From: Helicobacter sp.
GTDB lineage: Bacteria; Campylobacterota; Campylobacteria; Campylobacterales; Helicobacteraceae
DNA: 64,000 bases
Direction: 5' to 3'
Assembly: GCA_022511145.1 (NCBI GenBank)
Contig: JAFLSC010000004.1
Span: 1-64,000, forward strand
Shown here: in pieces, positions 9,469-18,417 of the stretch
Layout of the letters: each line of letters starts with the position of its first letter
How positions within the stretch are numbered: the stretch's first letter is position 1
Position numbers and translations under genes: made by a program
The notes under the pieces: model-generated
The model's database searches: none
What the model saw: only the letters and a program-made list of their open reading frames with translations
Told to the model about the DNA's origin: nothing

Positions 9469-10806
9469 ATGCAAGAAAGTAACCAAATCTTAGAGTCAAA
9501 AAACACTGAAATTCAAAATCAAAAGATTAAAAAATCAACAAAAAATAAGCCCACACCAAAAATATTTTTGACTTCCAAAAAAGGTTTTTTTGGTAAGGAT
9601 AAAGCCGATAAAATTGCTTTTGGGGGTTGTTATGTGCCTGAAATCTTATACCCCTCTTTAAAAGAATTGCAACAAGCCTATAAAAAATTTAGCAATTCTA
9701 AGGCTTTTTGCAAGGAACTTAAAAATCTGCTTAAAGAATTTGTTGGACGCCCAACGCCTCTAATTTATGCCAAAAAAGCAAGCCAAATCTTAGGAAATCA
9801 GATTTATTTAAAGTTTGAGGGAATGGCACACACAGGAGCACATAAAATCAATAATGCCATTGCCCAAGTTTTGTTGGCTAAAAAAATGGGGAAAACACAA
9901 ATCATCGCTGAAACAGGTGCTGGACAGCACGGACTTGCAGTAAGTGCGGCTTGTGCAAAGCTAGGAATGCCGTGTAAAATCTTTATGGGGAGTCGCGATA
10001 TTATAAGACAACGTCCTAATGTCTTTAATATGGAGCTTTTGGGAGCAGAAGTGGTAAGCGTGGAGAGTGGGAGTCAGACGCTAAAAGATGCGGTTAATGA
10101 AGCCTTAAGAGAGTGGAGTAAAAATCCTAAAGAAATTTTTTATGTGTTGGGAAGTGTTTTGGGTCCTCATCCTTATCCGGATATGGTGAGGGATTTTCAA
10201 AGCATTATAGGAAAAGAAGTCAAAGCTCAAAGCAAGAAATTTTTTAAAGGCAATCCGGATATTATGGTTGCTTGTGTAGGCGGTGGGAGCAATGCAATGG
10301 GCTTTTTTAGTGCCTTTTTAAAAAGTCAAGTGGAACTTTTTGGCGTTGAAGCTGGTGGAAAAGGGGAGGGAAAAAATGCTATTAGAATGGGGAATAAAGA
10401 AGCTCATATTGGTATTGCCCAAGGGTATAAGAGTTATTTTTTAAGTGATGAATTTGGGAATTTGAGTGAGACTTATTCTATCTCTGCGGGATTGGATTAT
10501 GCTGGGATTGGTCCTCAACTCGCTCATTTAAGAGATATTCATCGTGTGAAATTCCTCTTTGCTAGCGATAAAGAAGCTCTAGAGGCTTTAGAATTTTTTG
10601 CTAGAAATGAAGGGATTATTGCCGCATTAGAATCAAGCCACGCTCTAGCAGGAGGGATAAAAATCGCACAAAAAGTAAAAAATAAAAAGATTATCATTAA
10701 TGTTTCTGGACGTGGCGATAAGGATATTTTTATTACCGCTAAAGTGCTTCAAACGCAAAAATGGAAAGCTTTTTTGAAAAATGAAATTGAGAGTTTGGGG
10801 GTGTGA
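9469..10806 (+). CDS. trpB: Tryptophan synthase beta chain
   Basis: TrpB condenses indole with serine to give tryptophan, using PLP. The protein shows FEGMAHTGAHKINNAIAQ, in which HK holds the PLP lysine, the AETGAGQHGLAVSAACAKLG loop, and the phosphate-binding CVGGGSNAMG motif. At 445 residues it is longer than usual because about 45 charged, Lys/Gln-rich residues precede the conserved FGGCYVPEILYPSL start of the barrel. The ATG has a good AAGGA site and no better internal start exists, so the extension looks real. It begins the rightward unit and is followed directly by trpA. Confidence 0.95.
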   Translation: MQESNQILESKNTEIQNQKIKKSTKNKPTPKIFLTSKKGFFGKDKADKIAFGGCYVPEILYPSLKELQQAYKKFSNSKAFCKELKNLLKEFVGRPTPLIYAKKASQILGNQIYLKFEGMAHTGAHKINNAIAQVLLAKKMGKTQIIAETGAGQHGLAVSAACAKLGMPCKIFMGSRDIIRQRPNVFNMELLGAEVVSVESGSQTLKDAVNEALREWSKNPKEIFYVLGSVLGPHPYPDMVRDFQSIIGKEVKAQSKKFFKGNPDIMVACVGGGSNAMGFFSAFLKSQVELFGVEAGGKGEGKNAIRMGNKEAHIGIAQGYKSYFLSDEFGNLSETYSISAGLDYAGIGPQLAHLRDIHRVKFLFASDKEALEALEFFARNEGIIAALESSHALAGGIKIAQKVKNKKIIINVSGRGDKDIFITAKVLQTQKWKAFLKNEIESLGV

Positions 10807-10807
10807 G

Positions 10808-11575
10808 GTGCAAGAGATTCAATTAATGGGGCATATTGTAGCGGGTTTTCCAAACTTTGAAGCAAGTTTAGAGTGTGCTAAGGGGATTTGCTTAGGGGGT
10901 GCGGATTTTTTGGAAGTGCAATTTCCTTTTTCTGACCCTAATGCTGATGGTGTTGTGATTGCTAATGCTTGTGAGGAGAGCTTAAGGGGAGGATTTAACA
11001 CGGATTTGGGCTTTGAGCTGATTTACAAGCTTAAAGAGGATTTACACGCGAGAGGGAGAGAAAGCAAAATCTTGATTATGACTTATGGGAATATTTTGTT
11101 TGCCTATGGTGTGGAAAAATTTTTAAATAAAGCGAGGGATTGCGGTGTTTTTGGGCTGATTGTGCCGGATTTATCTTTGCAAAATGATGAGGGGCTTTTT
11201 AAAAAGGCACAAAAATTTGGGCTTGAAAATATTGCCTTAATTGCTCCTTGCACTTCCCCTAAACGTATTAGAAAACTCACAGCTAAAAGTGGGAGTTTTG
11301 TTTATGTTGTCGCAAGGAATGGAATCACAGGGGAACAAACGCAAATTAGCCCCGAGCTTTTTGCTTATTTAAGCAAAGTCAAAAAGGATTGCCCTAAACC
11401 TTTGGCTTTGGGATTTGGAATCCGCACAAAAGAGCAAGTTAATGCTTTAAGGGGAATTGTGCCGATTGTGGTTATCGGGAGTGCCTTTGTGCAACAAATC
11501 CAAAATCTTAAAGACAAAGGAGAGGCAAATTATAAACAAACAATGCAGGATTTTACGCAAAATCTTATGAGTTGA
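10808..11575 (+). CDS. trpA: Tryptophan synthase alpha chain
   Basis: TrpA cleaves indole-3-glycerol phosphate and channels indole to TrpB. The catalytic region reads EVQFPFSDPNADG, containing the essential Glu and Asp, and later GFGIRTKEQV and VIGSAFV form the phosphate site. The GTG at 10808 lies 1 base after the trpB stop and gives VQEIQLMGHIVAGFPNF, like short-N-terminus TrpA proteins of related bacteria. An upstream ATG at 10781 inside trpB and a downstream ATG at 10826 are alternatives. The start is therefore uncertain by a few codons, the identity is not. At about 255 residues it is a normal length. Confidence 0.92.
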   Translation: MQEIQLMGHIVAGFPNFEASLECAKGICLGGADFLEVQFPFSDPNADGVVIANACEESLRGGFNTDLGFELIYKLKEDLHARGRESKILIMTYGNILFAYGVEKFLNKARDCGVFGLIVPDLSLQNDEGLFKKAQKFGLENIALIAPCTSPKRIRKLTAKSGSFVYVVARNGITGEQTQISPELFAYLSKVKKDCPKPLALGFGIRTKEQVNALRGIVPIVVIGSAFVQQIQNLKDKGEANYKQTMQDFTQNLMS

Positions 11576-11655
11576 TTATTCCAAAAATGTCTTAATCCTC
11601 GCGATAAACTGCGTCATCGCAATTTCCCATTATCATTAGAGACTCTCTTATCATC

Positions 11656-11684
11656 ATTGCGAGGAACTTTAGTTCCAAAGCAAT
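11656..11684. repeat. Dispersed palindromic repeat, short hairpin type
   Basis: ATTGC, then GGAAC-TTTA-GTTCC, then GCAAT form a double-stem palindrome. The same outer arms recur in at least six other intergenic gaps of the window. Confidence 0.75.
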
Positions 11685-11708
11685 CTTTTTTGGATTGCCT
11701 TTAAAAGA

Positions 11709-11743
11709 TTGCCACGAAAATCCTAACGAATTTTCTTGCAATA
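11709..11743. repeat. Dispersed palindromic repeat, long hairpin type
   Basis: Outer arms ATTGC/GCAAT enclose an inner stem GAAAAT/ATTTTC. It lies 24 bases after the short-type copy, making a hairpin pair within the 439-base gap between trpA and argB. Confidence 0.7.
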
Positions 11744-11759
11744 GCGAAAATAAATATGC

Positions 11760-12030
11760 TTAGCAGTTTAAAGAGTGCAAAAAAGCTTCTCTTAGGGCAA
11801 TAAGAGAGTGGGATTGCAAACTCTCAAAGCCATTTTGCTCTATGTAGCCTTGAATCCATTGTATAAACTCTCCCTCAAGGGCTAAATACGCATTATTTAT
11901 TACTCACTTTTTTTGTAACTAAATCTTGCACACAAACTCCTTGTATCCCAAATCCCAAAAATAAATTTCCCGACAAGATAACACTTTTACTTGGAATTTT
12001 ATCAATCAAAGCTTTTATTCCTTGATAAAC
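11760..12030 (-). pseudogene. Possible degraded gene fragments downstream of argB
   Basis: The gap after argB contains two short open stretches on the minus strand in different frames. One, overlapping the argB 3' end and ending at 11893, encodes IDKIPSKSVILSGNLFLGFG and further residues; the next, ending at 11760, encodes ALEGEFIQWIQGYIEQNGFE and further residues. Both have protein-like composition, but neither has a start codon with a ribosome site. I do not recognise the family. They could be remnants of one gene broken by indels, or chance. Confidence is low. Confidence 0.25.
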
Positions 12031-12869
12031 TCCGTGCCAATGCCCTTGCTTGTAAAAAGTTCTAAAAGTAGAGAGTGAGGGACTCTCCCATCAATAATAT
12101 GAGCTTTTTCCACGCCATTATTCACACAATCCAAACACGCCTCCACTTTGGGAATCATTCCCCCGCTAATGACGCCTTCAGTGATGAGTTTTTGCGTTTC
12201 TTTGAGGGTTAAGCTCTCAATAATTTCTTCTTTTTTATCCAAAACCCCTTTAGTATCGGTTAGAAAAATTGCTCTTTTGGCATTAATGGCTGAAGCAATC
12301 GCACTTGCAGCACTATCAGCATTAATATTAAATCCGGGGTGTCCGGATTCCTCGCCACACGCAATAGGTGCAATCACAGGGACAAAATTTTGTGCTAAAA
12401 GGTTGTTAATAATTTCCCCTTTGGCTTGGATTATCTCTCCGGTGTAGCCGTATTTTCCATTATCTTTTGGGCGACCTATGAGTAAAGAGGCATCTTTCCC
12501 ACTTATCCCTAAAGCATTAACACCGTGAAAATTCAAAAAAGAAGTAATTTCTTTGTTGATTTCACCACTAAGCACCATTTCGACAATCTTTAGGGCATCA
12601 ATGCTTGTTACCCTCAAACCATTGACAAACTCACTAGGGATTTTCAAAGCCCCGAGTAATTCATTGATTCTTTTACCGCCGCCGTGAATAATGACAGGTA
12701 AAATCCCAAGCATATATAAAAGCACAATATCAATCGCAAATTGTTCCTTAAGATGAGGGTTGATTTGGGCAGCACCGCCGTATTTAATGACAATCTTTGA
12801 ACCACGAAAAAAACGAATATAGGGAAGAGCGTCTAAAAGAATAGAAACAATTTTTGAGTGATTATGCAT
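12015..12869 (-). CDS. argB: Acetylglutamate kinase
   Basis: ArgB phosphorylates N-acetylglutamate, the second step of arginine biosynthesis. The amino-acid-kinase fold is evident from KIVIKYGGAAQ near residue 27, PVIIHGGGKRINELL, the FNINADSAASAIASA substrate segment and FLTDTKGVLDKK. I choose the ATG at 12869 because AAGAGGAA precedes it closely and the protein then begins MHNHSKIVSILLDALPYI, the normal N-terminus; an in-frame ATG at 12914 adds 15 unlikely residues. Length is 284 residues. It is transcribed divergently from the dehydrogenase gene and is not next to other arg genes. Confidence 0.93.
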   Translation of the reverse strand: MHNHSKIVSILLDALPYIRFFRGSKIVIKYGGAAQINPHLKEQFAIDIVLLYMLGILPVIIHGGGKRINELLGALKIPSEFVNGLRVTSIDALKIVEMVLSGEINKEITSFLNFHGVNALGISGKDASLLIGRPKDNGKYGYTGEIIQAKGEIINNLLAQNFVPVIAPIACGEESGHPGFNINADSAASAIASAINAKRAIFLTDTKGVLDKKEEIIESLTLKETQKLITEGVISGGMIPKVEACLDCVNNGVEKAHIIDGRVPHSLLLELFTSKGIGTEFIKE

Positions 12870-12925
12870 TTTTTCCTCTTTTTTGGGTAGAATATGAGAT
12901 GAAATTATAACCAAAAGGAATCAAA

Positions 12926-13861
12926 ATGCAACCCAAAATAGTTTTTTTAGACGCTTTGAGTATGGGAAAGTGCGATTTGAAAGAAAAGCTAGAGAAAATC
13001 GGGGAATATGTAGAATACCCTACCACTTCAAAAGAGGAGACTTTGGAGCGTTGCAAGGGATTTGAGATTGTCTTAACGAATAAAGTCGTACTTGATGCAG
13101 ATATTCTCAAATCCCTAAAGGATTTGAAACTCATATGTATCACCGCCACAGGCACAAATAATGTGGATTTGGAAGTTGCTAAGGAACTTGGTATTATAGT
13201 AAAAAATGTTGCAGGCTATTCTACTAAAAGTGTCGCCCAGCATACTTTAATGATGGCTTTGGCATTAAGTGCAAAAATGCCCTTTTATGATAGGCATTGC
13301 AAAAGTGGCGATTATGCTAGAGGTCCTTTATTTACCGAACTTTCTTATCCGCTAGAGATTTTAGAAGGGAAACGTTGGGGGATTATTGGATTAGGCACGA
13401 TTGGTAAGGCTGTGGCTAAACTCGCACAAGCCTTTGGGGCAGAGGTTTGCTATTATTCTACAAGCGGCAAAAATGCTAATGGGGATTATTTGCAAGTAGA
13501 TTTAGAAACCCTACTTAAAACAAGCACCATAGTTTCTATCCACGCTCCGCTCAATCCCCAAACGCAAAATCTCCTTAACAAAAATAATCTTAAATTCATT
13601 AAAGATAATGGAATTTTGATTAATGTCGGTAGAGGTGGGATTGTCAATGAAGAAGATTTAGCCAGTGAGCTTAAAAAACGTCCCTTATATGCGGGTTTAG
13701 ATGTCTTTACAAAAGAACCTATGGCACTTAATAATGCCCTTTTGGATTTGAGCATTGCCAATCAGCTTGTCCTCACACCGCATAATGCGTGGGGTTATGA
13801 GGAAAGCAAAAAAATCTTGATTGAAGGGATTATGAAAAATATCCAAAAATACCTTGCATAA
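12926..13861 (+). CDS. D-2-hydroxyacid dehydrogenase (NAD-binding, glycerate/hydroxypyruvate type)
   Basis: This is a cytoplasmic NAD(P)-dependent dehydrogenase of the D-isomer-specific 2-hydroxyacid family. The Rossmann motif GIIGLGTIGKAVAKLAQAFG lies at about residues 152-171. The catalytic triad region is complete: NVGRGGIVNEEDL holds the Arg, DVFTKEPM the Glu, and LTPHNAWG the His. At 311 residues it resembles Campylobacterota proteins annotated as glycerate dehydrogenase or hydroxypyruvate reductase (related to H. pylori HP0096, from memory). The true substrate cannot be read from sequence. It is too short to be a SerA with an ACT domain. Confidence 0.85.
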   Translation: MQPKIVFLDALSMGKCDLKEKLEKIGEYVEYPTTSKEETLERCKGFEIVLTNKVVLDADILKSLKDLKLICITATGTNNVDLEVAKELGIIVKNVAGYSTKSVAQHTLMMALALSAKMPFYDRHCKSGDYARGPLFTELSYPLEILEGKRWGIIGLGTIGKAVAKLAQAFGAEVCYYSTSGKNANGDYLQVDLETLLKTSTIVSIHAPLNPQTQNLLNKNNLKFIKDNGILINVGRGGIVNEEDLASELKKRPLYAGLDVFTKEPMALNNALLDLSIANQLVLTPHNAWGYEESKKILIEGIMKNIQKYLA

Positions 13862-14035
13862 AATCTAAACACAAATTCTACAAAGAGGCTAAGACTCTCT
13901 CTTTTAGAGATTTTAAGGTAGTTTTGTTAATCTTTAAAACCAAATCAATTAGGATTTTTGGCTTAGTTATTATTTTCTTTGTAACTTTTTAGTGATAAAA
14001 TACCTTAAATAATTGAAATTTTTTAAGGAATAGCT

Positions 14036-17000
14036 TTGGAATTTTTAGCACATTATCTTAAGGCGATAGAAAATATCAGCACAGCAGACAAAGAGCATAC
14101 CTATCGCACTGCTTTGGAGAATCTCCTCAATGCCATTAAGGAGCATTTAGGAGCTATAAACAAAGATTTAAATTCCCTTATCATCAAACACGAGCCAAAT
14201 AACGACAAGGAGGGCAGAGGTGCACCTGATTTTATGATTTTAAATCAAGGTTTGGCAATAGGCTATATCGAAAACAAACGCGTAAATGCAGATTTAGATA
14301 CCATAGCACAAAGTCCGCAGATTGAAAAATACCTCTCTTTAAGCGATAATATACTCCTTACAGATTATTTGCGTTTTGCTCTTGTGCAAAAGGACTCCAA
14401 AGGCAAAACACATATCGTGCAAGAATGTAGAATCTGCGAGCTAAGCCAAATCAAAATTACTCTCAAAAATAAACAAAGCTTAGAATCTAAAGCCCAAGAA
14501 CTCCTCACGCTCTTTACACTCTTTTTCACCCACGAACCAAAGCCTATAAATACAGCCCTAGAGTTTGCCAATGCCCTAGCTTTAAGAACAAGAATCTTAA
14601 AAGATACTTTGGGAGATTCACAAGCAAACTCGCATATCGCAAATCTTTATGAAACCTTCAAAGAGCAGCTTTATAAAGAACTAAACTTCGCAGAGTTTGC
14701 CGATAGTCTCGCTCAAACGCTTACTTATAGCCTTTTTCTTGCAAGGCTTAATGTCAATAACGATACAACTAACAAAAGTAGTAAAGAAATTGATTTATAC
14801 AATGTAAAACGCTTTATCCCTAAATCTTTCCCGCTCATTCGTGCAATGAGTGGGTTTTTAGATAATGTAGAGGATTTAGATTCCATTAAATGGCTATTAG
14901 AGGAGATACTCAATATTATCAATCACATTGATATAAGCAACATTATCAAAGAGCTAAACAAGGCAAGCCAAAAGGATTTATTTGGCACACCCACGATACA
15001 ATTTACCCACAAAGACCCTTATTTGCATTTCTATGAGACATTCCTAAGTCAATATGACCCCAAAATGCGCGAGATTCGCGGTGTATATTATACTCCTGCA
15101 AGCGTGGTAAGCTTTATCATCAATGCCATAGATTTGACTTTAAAAACTGATTTTAAGTTAAAGCAAGGTTTAAGTGCAGCATTAGAAAATCCTAATATTA
15201 CCCTTTTAGATTTTGCCACAGGCACAGGCACATTTTTGCTCGAAGCCTTTAGAAAGGCACTAGAATCTATCCCCAAAGATAGCACAAGTTACAATCCCAA
15301 GCGGCTACTTACTCAATTTTTTGGCTTTGAATTTCTCATCGCCCCCTATACGATTGCTCATCTTAAGCTTTCTCAAAGCTTCAAAGAGGAGTTTAGGGAG
15401 TCTCTAAAGGATAATGAAAGATTAGGTATTTATCTCACGAATACGCTTTATTATAAAGATTCTAAAGAAGAACAAAAGGAAAAATCAAATCTTTTTATAG
15501 GTATCCCCGAGCTTGTGCAAGAAGCTCTTGATGCTCAAAATACCAAAGAAAAGCCTATCCTCATCATCACAGGCAATCCCCCCTATAGTGGAGCAAGTGC
15601 AAACAAAGACTTGTTTGAAGATAATGTGCGTATTACTTATGGTTTAGAGCCAAGTGAGGCGACTTTAAGCAAAGAGGAACGAGACATTATTAATCTTTAT
15701 TTGCAAAGCCCAAATAAAGACACCAAACTAAAAACATCCTTTAAGGCAATTTTAGAGCGCAAAAAGCTCCAAAACGAGAAAAATCCCAAATGGCTACTTG
15801 ATGATTATGTGAAATTTATTTGCTTTGCAGAATCAAAAATCAAAGCCCAAGAAAGTGGGATTTTTGCCTTTATTTCAAATAATGCGTTTTTAGACAATCC
15901 TACTTTTAGAGGAATGCGGTTTTCACTCCTAAAAAGCTTTGATAGAATCTATATCCTAGACTTGCACGGCAATGCACGAAAAAAGGAGCTTTCCCCTGAT
16001 GGTAGCAAAGATGAAAATGTGTTTGATATTATGCAAGGTGTTTCTATCAATATTTTTATCAAAAATGCCTCATCACAAGCCAAAGCAAGCTCTGCGACTT
16101 CTTGTAGCAAACCTCTAGCCAAGCTTTATCATTATGATTGCTATGGCAAACGCACAGATAAGTATAATTTCTTGTATGAAAATACCTTAGATTCTATCAC
16201 TTGGCAGGAGCTTAATCCTCAAAATCCCTTTTATCTTTTTATCCCGCAAAATGACGCTTTAAGAGCAGAGTATGACAAAAGTTGGAGTGTGAAAGATATA
16301 TTTAAGGTTTCAAGTGTAGGGATTGTCGGCGGTAGAGATAAATTTGTAATGTCAAAATCTGATAGTAAAGAATCTTTACAAGAATTTAAGCAGAGGATAT
16401 TAAGATTCTTAGAGCTTGATATTGAGAGCGCAAGAAAAGAATTTAATTTAGGGAAAGATTCAAGGGATTGGAAAATAGAATATGCCCAAAAAGAATTAAG
16501 AGATACAGGAAATAATCCCAAGAGTTATGTAAAAATTCATTATCGTCCCTTTGATTTTCGCTGGACTTATTATACAGGTAAATCTAAAGGCTTTCATTGT
16601 ATGCCAAGAGGTGAAGTAATGCAACATTTTTTGCAAAATGAAAATAAGGCTTTGCTTGTTTCAAGGCAAAGCTCTGCTGTGGGTGATGATGAGGTAAATA
16701 CTATTGCGGTTACTGATAAAATGGTGGATATAAATTTTTACCGCAGAGGTGGGGAGCAAGTAATGCCTCTTTATCTCATAGATTCTAGTGAATGGGTAGA
16801 AAATTTCACAGATGAATTTAGAAGTTTTATCGATGAGAAATATAAAGAACATTTTAGCCCCGAGCAGATTCTAGGCTATATTTACGCCGTGCTTTTTCAT
16901 AAAGAGTATAGAGAAAAATATATTGATTTTCTTAAGATTGATTTTCCCAAAATTCCTTTTGTAAAATCCAAAGAGAAGTTTTTGGCCCTTAGCGTTTTGG

Positions 17001-17341
17001 GTTCAAAGCTCATAAGCATACATTTACTTCAAAATGATGAATTAGATTCTACAATCGGGCAATCTTTCTACAAAGATAGAAACAACAGAAACAACACAAT
17101 AGAAAAAATTGCTTATAACGAAGCCAAGCAAGAACTTTTTGTGAATGAATCTCTGTATTTTAGGAATGTCTCCAAAGAAGTATGGGAGTATAAAATCGGT
17201 GGCTATCAAGTTTTGGATAAATACCTTAAATCCCACGAAGATGAGAAAATAGACTATAGCCATTTTACGCATATGATTCAAACCTTATCTAAAAGCCTCG
17301 AACTTGAAAAAGAGATTGCCAAAATAAGTTTTGGGGATTGA
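14036..17341 (+). CDS. Type IIG-like restriction-modification enzyme (PD-ExK nuclease + N6-adenine methyltransferase)
   Basis: This 1101-residue single-chain enzyme should both cut and methylate DNA at its own recognition sequence. Near the N-terminus GAPDF (P64-D65) is followed by YIENKR (E79, K81), a PD-(D/E)xK nuclease centre. The methyltransferase begins around GVYYTPASVVSFIINAID, with SAM motif I DFATGTGTFLLEAF near residue 392 and the catalytic motif IV GNPPY near 513, which marks N6-adenine methylation. The C-terminal 450 residues should contain the target-recognition domain. The start is TTG, supported by TAAGGAA 5 bases upstream. There is no separate specificity subunit or helicase nearby. 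No homopolymer long enough for phase variation was seen. Confidence 0.85.
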   Translation: MEFLAHYLKAIENISTADKEHTYRTALENLLNAIKEHLGAINKDLNSLIIKHEPNNDKEGRGAPDFMILNQGLAIGYIENKRVNADLDTIAQSPQIEKYLSLSDNILLTDYLRFALVQKDSKGKTHIVQECRICELSQIKITLKNKQSLESKAQELLTLFTLFFTHEPKPINTALEFANALALRTRILKDTLGDSQANSHIANLYETFKEQLYKELNFAEFADSLAQTLTYSLFLARLNVNNDTTNKSSKEIDLYNVKRFIPKSFPLIRAMSGFLDNVEDLDSIKWLLEEILNIINHIDISNIIKELNKASQKDLFGTPTIQFTHKDPYLHFYETFLSQYDPKMREIRGVYYTPASVVSFIINAIDLTLKTDFKLKQGLSAALENPNITLLDFATGTGTFLLEAFRKALESIPKDSTSYNPKRLLTQFFGFEFLIAPYTIAHLKLSQSFKEEFRESLKDNERLGIYLTNTLYYKDSKEEQKEKSNLFIGIPELVQEALDAQNTKEKPILIITGNPPYSGASANKDLFEDNVRITYGLEPSEATLSKEERDIINLYLQSPNKDTKLKTSFKAILERKKLQNEKNPKWLLDDYVKFICFAESKIKAQESGIFAFISNNAFLDNPTFRGMRFSLLKSFDRIYILDLHGNARKKELSPDGSKDENVFDIMQGVSINIFIKNASSQAKASSATSCSKPLAKLYHYDCYGKRTDKYNFLYENTLDSITWQELNPQNPFYLFIPQNDALRAEYDKSWSVKDIFKVSSVGIVGGRDKFVMSKSDSKESLQEFKQRILRFLELDIESARKEFNLGKDSRDWKIEYAQKELRDTGNNPKSYVKIHYRPFDFRWTYYTGKSKGFHCMPRGEVMQHFLQNENKALLVSRQSSAVGDDEVNTIAVTDKMVDINFYRRGGEQVMPLYLIDSSEWVENFTDEFRSFIDEKYKEHFSPEQILGYIYAVLFHKEYREKYIDFLKIDFPKIPFVKSKEKFLALSVLGSKLISIHLLQNDELDSTIGQSFYKDRNNRNNTIEKIAYNEAKQELFVNESLYFRNVSKEVWEYKIGGYQVLDKYLKSHEDEKIDYSHFTHMIQTLSKSLELEKEIAKISFGD

Positions 17342-17395
17342 GAATCTAATTCTAATTGAATTAATCATATATTTATAATTAATAATATTTAATTA

Positions 17396-17416
17396 ATCGT
17401 TATATTTTAAAATATA
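17396..17416. promoter_or_regulatory. ModE-like operator, upstream copy
   Basis: Starts ATCGTTATATTT and contains the palindromic core TATATTTTAAAATATA. It is identical over 21 bases to the copy starting at 17423, a 27-base spacing. The CGTTATAT half-site matches the known ModE consensus. Confidence 0.65.
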
Positions 17417-17445
17417 TTGACAATCGTTATATTTTAAAATATAAT
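17417..17445 (+). promoter_or_regulatory. Consensus sigma-70 promoter of the mod operon overlapped by a second ModE-like box
   Basis: TTGACA (17417-17422) and TATAAT (17440-17445) are both perfect and separated by exactly 17 bases. The second ModE-like box starts at 17423, fills the spacer and covers the -10; extended to 17449 it is a near-perfect inverted repeat, TCGTTATATT...AATATAATACGA. A protein bound there would block RNA polymerase, which fits molybdate-dependent autorepression by ModE. A further inverted repeat, AACATTA-N6-TAATGTT, lies just downstream in the leader. Confidence 0.75.
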
Positions 17446-17492
17446 ACGAAAAAAAGTAACATTATATTTGTAATGTTTAGGGGATTGAAACA

Positions 17493-18323
17493 ATGGAAAT
17501 TCAAGGCAGGATTTGGATAAAAAATCATAATATTAATTTTTTAGGGCACGGAAAAATAGAGCTTTTGGAGAGAATCAAACAAACAGGTTCTATCGCTAAA
17601 GCCGCCAAAGAAATGAAAATGAGCTATAAAGCGGCGTGGGATAGCATTGATATGATTAATAAAGCTTCAAAAGAACCTTTGGTGGTGGCAATGAGTGGGG
17701 GAAAAGGCGGAGGAGGCACACAAATCACGCCAAAAGGGGAAGAGGCGATTAGGATTTTTAAAGCAATGGAAGAAAAGCAAAATCAACTTTTGCAATTTTT
17801 TAAGGAGGATTTGAAATCGTGGCAGGAATCCCAAGAACACCCTAAAGATTCTCCAAAAATAGATACAAAAGCACCTTCGGTGCAATCTTTTGTAAGGAAG
17901 TATGTGATGAAAACAAGTGCGAGAAATCAGCTTTTTGGCAAGATTGTTGAGATTAAAGAAGGCAAAGTGAATGCTCACATTACCCTTGAAACCACCTCTA
18001 ATCTTAAAATTAAAAGCATTATTACGCTTACTTCGCTTAAGGAGTTAGGTTTGCAAATTGGCACACAATGCTATGCGTTAGTCAAATCTAGCTGGATTGT
18101 GGTTTTTACCCAAAAGCCAAAAAAATGCTCTTTGCAAAATTGCTTAGAAGGCAGGGTGGCACAAATCAAAGAAGGGGAGGTGAATTGTCAAGTTGAGATT
18201 GATTCTTTTGGGACACCGCTTTGTGCGATTATCACAGAGGAATCTTATAAGGATTTTGGGATAAAAGTCGGCGATAAAGTTTGGTTTGGCTTTAAAGCAA
18301 ATAATGTGATTTTAGCAATCTAA
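17493..18323 (+). CDS. modE: Molybdate-responsive transcriptional regulator ModE
   Basis: ModE binds molybdate and then represses molybdate-uptake genes. The N-terminal winged helix contains LLERIKQTGSIAKAAKEMKM and SYKAAWDSIDMINK, followed by the glycine-rich wing AMSGGKGGGGTQITPKGEE, all characteristic of ModE. After a Lys/Gln-rich linker, two mop (TOBE) domains follow: SARNQLFGKIVEIKEGKVNA from about residue 141 and NCLEGRVAQIKEGEVNCQVE from about 219, forming the molybdate site. At 276 residues it has the full two-mop architecture of E. coli ModE. It is the first gene behind the two candidate ModE boxes, so autoregulation is likely. Confidence 0.93.
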   Translation: MEIQGRIWIKNHNINFLGHGKIELLERIKQTGSIAKAAKEMKMSYKAAWDSIDMINKASKEPLVVAMSGGKGGGGTQITPKGEEAIRIFKAMEEKQNQLLQFFKEDLKSWQESQEHPKDSPKIDTKAPSVQSFVRKYVMKTSARNQLFGKIVEIKEGKVNAHITLETTSNLKIKSIITLTSLKELGLQIGTQCYALVKSSWIVVFTQKPKKCSLQNCLEGRVAQIKEGEVNCQVEIDSFGTPLCAIITEESYKDFGIKVGDKVWFGFKANNVILAI

Positions 18324-18417
18324 AGGCAAGTATCAAGAGGCAAATCCCTTGCAATGATAAAAGAATTTGCTTGTAATGAAAAATTAGTGAGTATAAAATC
18401 TCTAAAAAGGAGAAAAA

